A stretch of DNA of 64,000 nt. Origin: UBA6168 sp041163745. GTDB taxonomy: Bacteria > Bacteroidota > Bacteroidia > Chitinophagales > Saprospiraceae. Location of the stretch: contig JBEAQU010000007.1 in NCBI GenBank assembly GCA_041163745.1, positions 1-64,000 on the forward strand. Reading direction: 5' to 3'. The notes under the pieces are model-generated. The model made no database searches. It was given only the letters and a program-made list of their open reading frames with translations, and was not told the DNA's origin. Both the position numbers and the translations under genes were made by a program. This document shows positions 30,301 through 37,089 of the stretch, one piece after another (position 1 is the first letter of the stretch; each line of letters opens with the position of its first letter).

Positions 30301-30580
30301 CTGCAAGGTCGATCGCACCGGTCAGGGAATTGAGGGCCAGGGAAGGCCCGCCGGTCGTGACGGTGTAGGAAAAGTTGCCGGCCGTCCCCGTCGTATGCGT
30401 CAACTGCGGGTCCGCACCGTTACCGCAGTAGCTTGCGGTATCGTACGAAAATTCCGCCGACGGGTCGCAAGTAGTTTGTGACCAGGACAAGGAAGCCGAA
30501 ATCATCAGGGAAAATAGCAGGACAATACGAGGCAGACTGACCCCTCCCGGGGTCGGGTGTGTAAGTTTTGACATTACCAT
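24323..30580 (-). CDS. Giant secreted protein with lamin-tail, HYR, dockerin- and cohesin-like domains and T9SS tail
   Basis: This 2085-residue protein has an N-terminal signal peptide (cleavage near SWSQ, residue 35). It carries two closely related lamin-tail (LTD) domains, about residues 118-290 and 460-630, each preceded by a module starting FSY. Long HYR-type and similar cysteine-containing modules follow (about 640-1660). A carboxypeptidase-regulatory-like fold (about 1680-1735) leads into a dockerin-like segment with two calcium-loop-type helices (FDLVLISKHILG, then DANNSKTITTFDLVELRKLI). A cohesin-like domain (about 1860-1985) and a type A T9SS sorting domain (from NTPNPFG to the end) close the protein. 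No enzyme domain was seen. A surface scaffold or matrix protein is likely. It is transcribed alone, with its own promoter and terminator. Confidence 0.88.
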   Translation of the reverse strand: MVMSKLTHPTPGGVSLPRIVLLFSLMISASLSWSQTTCDPSAEFSYDTASYCGNGADPQLTHTTGTAGNFSYTVTTGGPSLALNSLTGAIDLAGSDPGQYTVTNAVTTGGGGGGSASMVLVGVVDGPLSGGTPKAVELYVTNDIPDLGNYSLSNFNNGSTTPTSTFVFPAGSLTSGSRIWIASESTNFTNYFGFAPDYTSSTVNINGDDAFRLFYNGVAIDVFGQVGVDGTGTPWEYLDGWAYRVSNTGPDGDTFQLGSWNFSGINALDNTTTNSSAGTPWPIGTFASGGSTVTCSVNIEIVAPPLADAGESSLVCEGTAIVLSASGSGGVWSGGAGTFSDVNQPDATYLPAPAEYGTSVSLTWTVSTAGGICSSASDDIQLTLLHASDAEFSYADSLYCPSAPAFSPDHATGSDGIYSFVVLAGGPELDLDPQAGTVNPSNSDPGTYAVTNTVSGCGNMVITGLVDGPITGGLPKAISFYTLADIPDLSAYGFGSANNGGGSDGEEYTFPAVSVAQGTHLWVATESNAFEAFFGFAPDYVDNFAPSINGDDAIELFCHGMVIDVFGDINVDGTGTPWDYLDGWAYRKDNTGPDGPFFRLEDWTFSGPNALDFVNTNGSAPNPMPANTFVSNAGPFCADDSHTQVITIEDNDAPVLSCPADIQVNLAPGACDAVLNFQVTATDNCVADPTIQQTDTGGLSNGSTFPIGQYTLTFEAVDPSGNASSCSFDISILEYANPTPTLTCNDFVSASLDAGGQAVIGADMVLEGGPYGCYDHYQVEVLTGTGASLGNVLGCSHIGTVFTVMVTDPDTGNKCWGAVQVEDKLAPVITCQDLTISCTMQVEQVPAPAVTDNCDGNPLLNMTELLLIDNDACDDDQVQYRRSWVASDDYGNLAVPCQQIITIERPAAVDFPDDITWHCSQHASYPGITAATALHAGITDQDAATDGIQVSDALSGAILGATGSGMPSNIQGEFCQYSYNHTDEILEVCGSQNSIFKIVRTWTVFDWCAGLLVTTGVGGEDNVQIIKVLDSAGPSITVPTGLTIFVNVPYAHPQLCAATGQIPMPVVSDNCSGIASMHVFTPLGEAVNGMIPAPGLPIGNHTITYTAVDNCGNSSSVSAILAVVDNTAPVAVCDDITDVNLSSDGLAEVYAATFDDGSHDNCCLDHFEVRRMADPCDDGHDDLAFGPSVRFCCADVAAGAQQVVFRAYDCFGHYNECMVSVHVQDKQVPTLVSCPANQRITCDVFADSWETQLSDLNTPAERSQLFDAAFGVAEFQDNCSASLNRTFNSNIDQCLEGTITRSWTATDAAGNNSTSCSQTLFIDHVSDWTVSFPADLSVNCGTSVPDFGEPAIFSETCELVGVSYHDQVYTVVPDACYKIERTWTLINWCVVGAEIDQEVVESSERDFQLAFPQEPCDFDGDGDCDTRTFRDSWRVAPKSKPAAAQATTGTGPDTDPDSDPWDGYITYKQVIKVNDTVDPVFSAGCDIPDVCVTEAVCYTTLSLPVPVVDECSPNVTITASLDYNGTILTGFGPISGVAPGTYTVTYNAMDNCNNQSECVGTVTVKDCKSPTVTCVSNQGDYVEIHITDEAGTPFGPGLFVYSVEDNCTAPSDIHLSFSADPSDTVLVAKCEKSAPNEVLPGLNNINVYAIDAAGNATICATGVEVVAIGSVCDDPLIMTGGAITNEDNESLMGVQVSLGGTVSAMTTTLAGGTYQFSGLVPGGDYTIVPSKDDDPLNGVTTFDLVLISKHILGTQALDSPYKLIAADANNSKTITTFDLVELRKLILFMNDHLPNNTSWRFVKKGFSFPNPANPWQTTFPELVNMNDLMLSQSEVNFVGIKIGDVNGSAQPGLTGDAGERRGPSPLRILGQSGSIRKGDRFSLPLDIAQTLLHGFQFTLGFDPSALRLEGVTPGIIGQEYLNSRLADQGAVTVSWNSTDAEASLLDGTLFELVFFATKDVEVQEVVTIDSRFTGAEAYLADLSVQPVVLDYGTPQNGVFQVYQNTPNPFGVRTTIGLALPAAGTVDLVLSDLAGRVVAEYAYELAGGYQEIILDRDKLPLTAGVLYYTVRYEDGTAVTRKMMLTH

Positions 30581-30719
30581 GAGATTACAATTTGTCTAAT
30601 ACTGCTTGAAATAGCTACCCTGTCCTGTCAAAAACCGTGCTGCAAAGCGAATTCGCAGGGAACTTCGGACGCAACCGACTTAAAATTAACATTGAGGGCG
30701 AACATAAGAGCAGCTTATG

Positions 30720-30727
30720 CAAAAGTA
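30720..30727 (-). promoter_or_regulatory. Probable promoter -7 element of the giant surface protein
   Basis: The minus strand reads TACTTTTG, a match to TAnnTTTG. It would give a leader of about 135 bases to the start codon at 30580. The -33 element is not clear. Confidence 0.45.
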
Positions 30728-30963
30728 GTGATTTTTCAAGTACGAGGCCCAACAGATGGTCATTTTGCAAAAAAATAAGTGGCGGAAAGGTATCGGACAT
30801 CGGACGGAGCCGATGTACCGTGCCCGTGAACACAATGTTCAAACCGGTGAACACGCAGCGCTGTGGGCGGCGGGCACAGCCGGACAGCTGCACCCGATCA
30901 ATCCGTACCGGAGAAAATTCTGAAAAAAAGATCGAGATATTTTAAATTTATGAATACATGAAT

Positions 30964-30971
30964 TACCTTTG
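30964..30971 (+). promoter_or_regulatory. Promoter -7 element for a possible small RNA
   Basis: TACCTTTG is a canonical TAnnTTTG match in an AT-rich context. The predicted transcription start (about 30976-30978) coincides with the 5' arm of a closed stem. Confidence 0.45.
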
Positions 30972-30975
30972 CTGG

Positions 30976-31064
30976 ACAAGGATGTTTCAAACGAAGGCTT
31001 ACCAGTCCGCTCAAGCGGCGCCTTGCTTGCACAGCAGACACTTCTGACAAACACGCATCCTTGT
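30976..31064 (+). ncRNA. Candidate structured RNA of unknown class
   Basis: The bases just after the predicted transcription start, ACAAGGATG (30976-30984), are perfectly complementary to CATCCTTGT (31056-31064). This closes an 89-base domain. Inside it lies a hairpin of CCGC and GCGG with a TCAA loop (31007-31018). No Rfam class was recognised. A 22-codon frame from the ATG at 30982 overlaps it but looks random. The downstream boundary is uncertain because no terminator follows directly. It could also be a 5' leader. Confidence 0.3.
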
Positions 31065-31338
31065 GAATGCCCGGAGAAACCCTTCCGTTCCGATTCCCAA
31101 GTGGATAGGAAAAACATCAGGGAAGTCCTTACGATTATAGTCTCAACAAAACTATGGCAAACGGCGGCATCATTAAGCCGCCGATCCTCATTCGGCAAAC
31201 GGACAGGTCTCCGGAATCTTTTGATTTCTGAATCGGTTCCGGTTTCGAACTACCACCGAGCGAGGAGAAAGATGACTGGCCGAACGAGGCCCGTAGGCGG
31301 TTTCTGACACCCTTGACATATCCGTATTCACCAAACCC

Positions 31339-31425
31339 ATGAACGTATGTACAATAAAACTACTCCTCACACTGGGCTGGAGTTCGGCTCTGGCGATGTT
31401 ACACTATCAAGAAAAAACAAGCTGA
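31339..31425 (+). CDS. Tiny ORF with signal-like hydrophobic stretch (uncertain)
   Basis: This frame of 28 codons encodes a short peptide with a hydrophobic stretch near its N-terminus (KLLLTLGWSSALA). It has no known homologue that I recognise. Its stop codon overlaps the start of the next tiny ORF in a TGATG arrangement, which suggests translational coupling. Chance occurrence is quite possible at this size. Confidence 0.25.
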   Translation: MNVCTIKLLLTLGWSSALAMLHYQEKTS

Positions 31426-31496
31426 TGGAGACACTTTTTCCGCTTATGCTGATCAGTGTCGGAATCTGTGGCCTGATCCTGCTCCTCAACAGCTGA
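31425..31496 (+). CDS. Tiny single-helix membrane peptide (uncertain)
   Basis: This frame of 23 codons encodes METLFPLMLIS followed by VGICGLILLLNS. It is almost entirely one transmembrane helix, similar in kind to known accessory membrane peptides, though none is recognised. The start overlaps the preceding stop (TGATG). A stable hairpin follows 26 bases after the stop. Confidence 0.3.
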   Translation: METLFPLMLISVGICGLILLLNS

Positions 31497-31521
31497 CGAA
31501 AGACCGATTGTTTTTTTGCCG

Positions 31522-31551
31522 AGGCCCTCGCCCGATGACGGACGAGGGCCT
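31522..31551 (+). terminator. Strong hairpin, possible terminator
   Basis: AGGCCCTCG (31522-31530) pairs perfectly with CGAGGGCCT (31543-31551), and an inner CCG/CGG pair extends the stem. Only two T follow it on the plus strand. Seven T precede it rather than follow. It may act as an inefficient terminator after the tiny ORFs. Confidence 0.4.
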
Positions 31552-31662
31552 TTGCATTAGGTGGCTGCCAAAACCTTGCAAACATCCTTCCTTCATGTGC
31601 GCCGGTTGTCCAGCATCCTGCCACAGCTTGCAAAAATCTATCCGTGAGCCGGCGAAATATGC

Positions 31663-31670
31663 TACTTTTG
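31663..31670 (+). promoter_or_regulatory. Probable dusB operon promoter -7 element
   Basis: TACTTTTG matches TAnnTTTG and lies 19 bases before the dusB ATG, giving a very short leader. Confidence 0.45.
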
Positions 31671-31689
31671 CCGCCATCACGGCAAAGAC

Positions 31690-32685
31690 ATGGTTAGAAT
31701 AGGCAACGTTGAACTGGGCGCATTCCCTTTGTTGCTGGCACCGATGGAAGATGTCAGCGACCCTCCGTTCCGTCGATTGTGCAAGGCACAGGGAGCGGAC
31801 ATGATGTACACCGAATTCATCAGTGCGGACGGTTTGGTTCACGAAGCGGACAAAAGCTTCCAGAAGCTGGACATCTACGACGCGGAGCGCCCCATCGGCA
31901 TACAGTATTTCGGCGGCCAGGTTGAATCCATGGTGGACGCGGCACTGATTGTCGAACGGGCGAATCCGGATGTCATCGATATCAACTACGGATGTCCCGT
32001 AGCCAAGGTGGCCTGCCGCATGGCAGGAGCGGGCTTGCTGCAGGACATTCCCAAGATGGTGTCGCTGACAGCGGCGGTTGTGAAGAGTACCCGAAAGCCT
32101 GTCACGGTAAAGACGCGGTTGGGTTGGGACGAAAGTTCCATCAACATCGTGGAGGTCGCGGAACGCCTCCAGGACATCGGTATCCAGGCCATCACCATCC
32201 ACGGCCGTACCCGTAAGCAGATGTACAAAGGAGCGGCCGACTGGACCCACATCGCGAAGGTCAGGGAGAATCCGCGCATGCATATTCCGGTTTTCGGAAA
32301 CGGCGACATCGATTCGCCGGAGAAAGCACTCGAATATCGAAACCGATTTGGGGTGGACGGCATCATGATCGGCCGCGCCAGTATCGGATACCCATGGATC
32401 TTCCGGGAAATCAAGCACTTCTTCGCTACCGGGGAACAGCTTCCACTTCCCACCACCCGGGAAAGGGTGGATGCCGCCCGCCAGCATCTCCACCACTCCA
32501 TCGAATGGAAAGGCCCCAAACTCGGTGTGCTGGAGATGCGTCGGCATTATACCAACTACTTCCGGGGCTTCAATAACATCAAGCATTTCAGGAGCTTGTT
32601 GGTGACGGAGGACAATCCATCCGTCCTGAACAGTATCCTGGACGAAATCCTGCAGGTATATGGCGAACTGGAACCAGTCGCCTGA
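31690..32685 (+). CDS. dusB: tRNA-dihydrouridine synthase, DusB type
   Basis: This FMN-dependent enzyme reduces specific uridines of tRNA to dihydrouridine. The 331-residue protein has the TIM-barrel start LLLAPMEDVSD (about residues 14-24) and the signature DINYGCPVAKV with the catalytic cysteine at 102. The HGRTRKQMYKG segment near residue 176 and the GRASIG phosphate-binding segment near residue 231 complete the family motifs. It heads a rightward cluster with cca and rimO. The spacing to cca is 36 bases. Confidence 0.92.
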   Translation: MVRIGNVELGAFPLLLAPMEDVSDPPFRRLCKAQGADMMYTEFISADGLVHEADKSFQKLDIYDAERPIGIQYFGGQVESMVDAALIVERANPDVIDINYGCPVAKVACRMAGAGLLQDIPKMVSLTAAVVKSTRKPVTVKTRLGWDESSINIVEVAERLQDIGIQAITIHGRTRKQMYKGAADWTHIAKVRENPRMHIPVFGNGDIDSPEKALEYRNRFGVDGIMIGRASIGYPWIFREIKHFFATGEQLPLPTTRERVDAARQHLHHSIEWKGPKLGVLEMRRHYTNYFRGFNNIKHFRSLLVTEDNPSVLNSILDEILQVYGELEPVA

Positions 32686-32721
32686 CCTGTTATCTTTCAC
32701 TCGATCATTTCTTCCGCCGAC

Positions 32722-34182
32722 GTGGTTTTCACAATTCTGCCCGACGAAATGGAGCTTTTCCAGTTGGTTGCCAAGGCGGCACGCCAGCTGAACGTGGATG
32801 CCTACGTCGTGGGCGGTTATGTGCGGGACCGGCTCCTGGCACGCCCGACAAAAGACATCGACATCGTCTGCATCGGCGACGGCATAAAACTAGCCCAGAC
32901 GACCTCCTCGCTGCTGTTCCCTCGTCCGAGGGTGGCGTTCTACAGCCGCTTCGGCACCGCTATGTTACGATTTCGTGACATGGAGGTGGAGTTCGTGGGC
33001 GCTCGAAAGGAAAGCTACCGGCACGACAGCCGCAAACCGGATGTGCAACCCGGCACCCTGGAGGACGACCAGATACGCCGGGATTTCACCATCAACGCCA
33101 TGGCCATCAGTCTGAACGAAGCGGATTTCGGCAGGCTGGTCGATCCATTCAACGGTTTGCGACACCTGGAGGAAAAAATCCTCCTGACACCCACCGAACC
33201 AGGAAAGACCTTTGCAGACGACCCGCTCCGGATGATGCGGGCCATCCGGTTCGCCACCCAACTGAACTTTTCCATCGAACCCGACACCAGAAAGGCCATT
33301 GCCCGCTTCCGCAACCGGATCCATATCGTTTCCCAGGAACGCATCACCACGGAACTCGAGAAGATCGTGGCTGCGCCGGTTCCCTCCGTCGGCTTCCGAC
33401 TGCTGTACGAAACCGGCCTCCTGGAACTGGTCCTCCCGGAGCTTCACGCGCTGCATGGTGTGGAAAAGCGGGACGGAATAGCACACAAGGACAACTTCTT
33501 CCATACTTTGCAGGTATTGGACAATCTTTGCCGAAGAAGCGACGACATCTGGCTGCGGTGGGCCGCCCTGTTACACGATATCGCCAAACCGCCTACCAAA
33601 AGGTTCTCCGCATCGGAAGGCTGGACTTTCCACGGCCATGAACACCTCGGTGCCGCCATGGTCCCTCGCATCTTCAAGAAACTGCGACTGCCTATGAACG
33701 AACACATGAAGTTCGTTCAGAAAATGGTGCTGCTGCACCTTCGCCCCATCGCCCTGACGAAAGAGGAAATAACCGACAGTGCCGTCAGACGCCTGCTGTT
33801 CGATTGCGGTGATGACATAGATTCCCTCATGCTGTTGGTCGAAGCGGACATCACCTCCAAGAACGACAACAAGGTCAAACGCTATCTCCGGGATTACGAA
33901 TACCTCCGGCAAAGGTTGGTCGACGTCGAGGAGACGGACCGCATCCGCAACTGGCAGCCTCCTGTTTCCGGTGTGGATATCATGGTGACCTTCGGCCTTC
34001 CACCTTCCCGGGAGGTAGGCATCATTAAAAACACCATCCGGGAAGCCATCCTGGATGGTACCGTCCGCAATACGTTCGAAGAGGCTTACCGGTTCATGCT
34101 GGACACCGGCGCACGAATGGGGCTGGAACCCCGGCAAATACTGCAGGCCTCGATCGCCGACAACGAAGAGATACCTTCATGA
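32722..34182 (+). CDS. cca: CCA tRNA nucleotidyltransferase with HD domain
   Basis: This enzyme adds or repairs the 3' CCA end of tRNA. The 486-residue protein has the class II nucleotidyltransferase core. It includes VVGGYVRD (Gly31-Gly32), the catalytic pair Asp45 and Asp47 in KDIDIV, and RRDFTINAMA near residues 118-127. A C-terminal HD domain has His285-Asp286 in LLHDIAK and may remove cyclic phosphates. The GTG at 32722 is chosen because family members have about 25 residues before the GG motif. The ATG at 32749 would leave a shorter lead. The stop overlaps the rimO start by four bases (ATGA). Confidence 0.92.
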   Translation: MVFTILPDEMELFQLVAKAARQLNVDAYVVGGYVRDRLLARPTKDIDIVCIGDGIKLAQTTSSLLFPRPRVAFYSRFGTAMLRFRDMEVEFVGARKESYRHDSRKPDVQPGTLEDDQIRRDFTINAMAISLNEADFGRLVDPFNGLRHLEEKILLTPTEPGKTFADDPLRMMRAIRFATQLNFSIEPDTRKAIARFRNRIHIVSQERITTELEKIVAAPVPSVGFRLLYETGLLELVLPELHALHGVEKRDGIAHKDNFFHTLQVLDNLCRRSDDIWLRWAALLHDIAKPPTKRFSASEGWTFHGHEHLGAAMVPRIFKKLRLPMNEHMKFVQKMVLLHLRPIALTKEEITDSAVRRLLFDCGDDIDSLMLLVEADITSKNDNKVKRYLRDYEYLRQRLVDVEETDRIRNWQPPVSGVDIMVTFGLPPSREVGIIKNTIREAILDGTVRNTFEEAYRFMLDTGARMGLEPRQILQASIADNEEIPS

Positions 34183-35495
34183 AAACAAAATCCAAACAGC
34201 AGGACAAGGTCAATGTCATCACCTTGGGCTGCTCCAAAAATCTGGTGGACAGTGAGAACATCATCACGCAACTGCGGGCCGCCGAATACCGGGTGGTACA
34301 CGACAGCAGGGATGAGGACGCCAATATCGTCGTCGTCAACACCTGCGGTTTCATAGATGTCGCCAAGCAGGAAAGCATCGACACCATCCTGGAATACGCC
34401 CAACTCCGCCAACAGGGTGAACTCGACAAGCTGTACGTCACCGGCTGCCTGTCCCAACGGTACCGTGAGGACCTGGAACGGGAAATTCCGGAAGTGGACG
34501 CCTGGTTCGGCACCATGGACCTGCCGGCCCTGCTGGCTCGGTTCCAGGTCGATTACCGCCAGGAACTGCTGGGCGAAAGGTTGATCACCACCCTGCCCCA
34601 TTATGCGTACCTAAAGGTGTCGGAAGGCTGCAATCGTACCTGCTCCTTCTGCGCCATCCCGCTGATGCGGGGGAAACATGTCTCCAAACCCATCGAGGAC
34701 CTGGTCCGGGAGGCCGGCTCCCTGGCCCGCCAAGGTGTTCGGGAACTGATGCTCATCGCACAGGAACTCACTTACTACGGCCTGGACATCTACCGCAGAC
34801 GGGCCTTGCCGGATCTGCTGGCGGCATTGTCCTCTGTCGACGGCATCGAATGGATCCGCCTTCATTATGCCTACCCCTCCCGCTTCCCCACGGAAGTTTT
34901 CGATGCGATGGCCGCCTTGCCGAAAGTCTGCAATTATCTCGACATCCCCCTGCAACATGCATCCGATCGAATGTTGTCCCGGATGCACCGGCAAATCACC
35001 AAGGCGGAAACCATCGAGCTGCTCGAAACAGCCCGCCGGACCGTCCCGGGCATCGCCCTGCGCACCACCATGCTGGTCGGCTTTCCCGGTGAGACGAAGG
35101 AGGACTTCGAGGAACTCTGCGACTTCGTCAGGGATATGTCTTTCGACCGCCTGGGCGTGTTCCAATATTCTCACGAGGAAAACACGAGCGCTTTCGATTT
35201 GCAGGATGACGTCCCTGTCTCGGTAAAGGCTGAAAGAGCCCGTCAACTGATGGATATCCAGCAGGAAATTTCCTACCGTAACAACGAAGCGAAGGTCGGA
35301 CAGGTCTTCCGTGTCCTCTTCGACCGGAAGGAAGGCGGTTATTTCGTCGGACGGACGGAATACGATTCACCGGAAGTGGACAACGAAGTCCTGGTCGACG
35401 CCGCCCGCCATTTCGTCCGCCTCGGCGATTTCGCCCAGGTCCGGATTACGGAGGCGACGGAATTCGACTTGTTCGGAGAGCTCGTACAGCCCTGA
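34179..35495 (+). CDS. rimO: Ribosomal protein S12 methylthiotransferase
   Basis: RimO adds a methylthio group to an aspartate of ribosomal protein S12, using SAM and two [4Fe-4S] clusters. In this 438-residue protein the N-terminal cluster ligands are Cys18, Cys56 and Cys90. The radical SAM ligands are Cys151, Cys155 and Cys158 (CNRTCSFC, followed by AIPLMRG). A C-terminal TRAM domain covers about residues 370-438. The GCSKNLVDSE opening and the absence of MiaB-specific features support RimO. It overlaps cca by four bases, so the two are translationally coupled. Confidence 0.95.
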   Translation: MKTKSKQQDKVNVITLGCSKNLVDSENIITQLRAAEYRVVHDSRDEDANIVVVNTCGFIDVAKQESIDTILEYAQLRQQGELDKLYVTGCLSQRYREDLEREIPEVDAWFGTMDLPALLARFQVDYRQELLGERLITTLPHYAYLKVSEGCNRTCSFCAIPLMRGKHVSKPIEDLVREAGSLARQGVRELMLIAQELTYYGLDIYRRRALPDLLAALSSVDGIEWIRLHYAYPSRFPTEVFDAMAALPKVCNYLDIPLQHASDRMLSRMHRQITKAETIELLETARRTVPGIALRTTMLVGFPGETKEDFEELCDFVRDMSFDRLGVFQYSHEENTSAFDLQDDVPVSVKAERARQLMDIQQEISYRNNEAKVGQVFRVLFDRKEGGYFVGRTEYDSPEVDNEVLVDAARHFVRLGDFAQVRITEATEFDLFGELVQP

Positions 35496-35531
35496 CGCCT
35501 GCCGTCCTCTCATCCAAATCAACCATCCCTT

Positions 35532-35987
35532 ATGCCTGCATCCAACAATCTGTTGAACAAAGCCAAGGACCCCGTCATCCAATCCGGCGTCGTGCTGGCG
35601 GCGATCCTGCTGGTCAACGTCCTGGCCGCCTTCGCCCGGTCCGCCGGCATGGACGTCGAGGATCGGTTTCCCTGGACGGTGGCCGCCTCCTTCCTGCTTT
35701 TCTTCGCTGCCGGCAATGCGGTCCTCAGCCTCCAGTCCGCTGACATGGACCGGTATTGGACCCGGTCCGTCCTCTGCTTTGCCAGTGTCGCGGTGCTGTC
35801 GGCCTTCCTGGCATATCTTTTTTCCGCGCTCCCCATGCGGCAGGCCGGCTCCTACCGTTGGATATACATCGTGCTGACCATCGGATACCTGGTTTTTCTT
35901 TCCATGGTGACCTTCATGCGAAAGATCGTTGATTTCGCACAACGGGAGGAATGGAACCACCCCAAGGTCAGAAAAAGGAGGAAATGA
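35532..35987 (+). CDS. Uncharacterised four-helix membrane protein
   Basis: This 151-residue protein has four hydrophobic segments (about residues 18-36, 48-66, 80-100 and 108-128) and a basic tail ending KVRKRRK. I do not recognise a family. It follows rimO by 36 bases, and its stop overlaps the start of the next gene by four bases (ATGA). It is therefore probably the fourth gene of the dusB operon and co-translated with the lipoprotein-like gene. Confidence 0.7.
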   Translation: MPASNNLLNKAKDPVIQSGVVLAAILLVNVLAAFARSAGMDVEDRFPWTVAASFLLFFAAGNAVLSLQSADMDRYWTRSVLCFASVAVLSAFLAYLFSALPMRQAGSYRWIYIVLTIGYLVFLSMVTFMRKIVDFAQREEWNHPKVRKRRK

Positions 35988-36952
35988 ACCCCGTTCAACC
36001 CATCCGTCCGTTGGTTTCCTGCCTGGTGCCGCTCACCATGGCCTTCCTGTTCCTGCGCTGCTCCGACCCGGTCTCCTCGGACTCCGCCGACCGTGCGGCG
36101 ACGACAGCCGCAGCGGATTACATCCCGGAAGCGTATCCATGTCAGCCGGATTCCGGTCTTCTGCCTGGTAATTATTTCCATTCCACGGCATACGGCCTGG
36201 TCGTGATGCTCTCCGCTTTCCACGACAAGGCCGATTCGGCTTCCGCATCCCATCGGTTGCTGACCATACTGGAGGTCCCAGGCTGCAGGCCCGTGCTCGT
36301 CAAACCGTTGCCTGCCTTGGGAAGCCCGGATTTCCCCTACTATCTCCCTCAGGTAAGGTACCACCATGTCGTCGGCAAATTGGCTGTTCGCGGAACGGAC
36401 CGATACTTTCTGGTGGACCTGCCCACCCGTACCCTGCAGGGGCCTTTTTTTCCGGCACCTCCTGCCGGCTGGGCACCGGAAGACGCCGCCGACGGCCGCC
36501 TTTGCCGCCTTGAGGTATGGGAACAGTACCTGGTCGGCTGGATGGCCGGCGCCGGTACGTTCGTGGCAGACCTGGCCACGGGAAAGATTCCTACATACGT
36601 AAGTCCAATCGCCACCTACCAGACAACCCGGAATGCACCGCCAACCACGCTCTTCCTGCTGCCTTCCGCCCTGGATACCGGACTTTATCACGCCGTGCTC
36701 ACCGGATTCGACCCGGAGACCGGAAGCCCGACACTGTCCGTCCTGTTCGACCAGGCCAGGTCTCTCGTCCCGAACCTGCCCGCCGGCGCACGGAACAACC
36801 GTTTCCTCCTGCTACGGACCGGTGCAGGGCATGGACAGGTTCCGGTCGCTGTCGACATGGCGTCCGGACAGGCCGTAAACATTCCGGATTCCCTGGCAAA
36901 CCTGCCGACCCAAGCACTCCTGCGATGGCTGAAGAACAGCCGGTCGTCCTGA
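35984..36952 (+). CDS. Uncharacterised putative lipoprotein or secreted protein
   Basis: This 322-residue protein has an N-terminal hydrophobic stretch ending in FLFLRCSDP. It resembles a lipoprotein signal with Cys near residue 26, although arginine at the position before the cysteine is atypical. The rest is hydrophilic, with repeated short beta-strand-like motifs (for example DRYFLVDLPT) that could belong to a propeller. No family was recognised. The start at 35984 is favoured over 35951 because it gives the ATGA overlap with the preceding gene and a standard signal peptide. Confidence 0.65.
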   Translation: MNPVQPIRPLVSCLVPLTMAFLFLRCSDPVSSDSADRAATTAAADYIPEAYPCQPDSGLLPGNYFHSTAYGLVVMLSAFHDKADSASASHRLLTILEVPGCRPVLVKPLPALGSPDFPYYLPQVRYHHVVGKLAVRGTDRYFLVDLPTRTLQGPFFPAPPAGWAPEDAADGRLCRLEVWEQYLVGWMAGAGTFVADLATGKIPTYVSPIATYQTTRNAPPTTLFLLPSALDTGLYHAVLTGFDPETGSPTLSVLFDQARSLVPNLPAGARNNRFLLLRTGAGHGQVPVAVDMASGQAVNIPDSLANLPTQALLRWLKNSRSS

Positions 36953-37089
36953 TAGGAATACGTACCTACCAGCGGTTCCCGGGCCAATGTCGGATAAACA
37001 CGCCGTTCATCCGACAGGAATGGCCCTTGATAGAATTTCTTTCTCCGAATGCAACGGGCTTGCTATCCTTGCTTGCAAATTCCAAGACA

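Larger units (their letters stand above)
30581..31689. other. Gene-poor region between the giant surface protein and dusB
   Basis: About 1.1 kb with no protein-coding gene above roughly 30 codons that can be supported. It contains the leftward promoter of the surface protein, a rightward promoter with a candidate structured RNA, a GC hairpin (31162-31168 with 31177-31183), two tiny overlapping ORFs, a second strong hairpin and the dusB promoter. These are listed separately. Confidence 0.6.

Noticed and set aside
30839..31307. Overlapping frames of 112-119 codons on both strands between the surface protein and dusB
   Set aside because: Neither has domain-like sequence. The plus frame needs a TTG start, and both cover the hairpin-rich segment that looks like RNA structure.
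36517..37089. Upstream extension of the TolC-family frame
   Set aside because: This part overlaps the lipoprotein-like gene in another frame and looks non-coding. The signal peptide begins at 37090.
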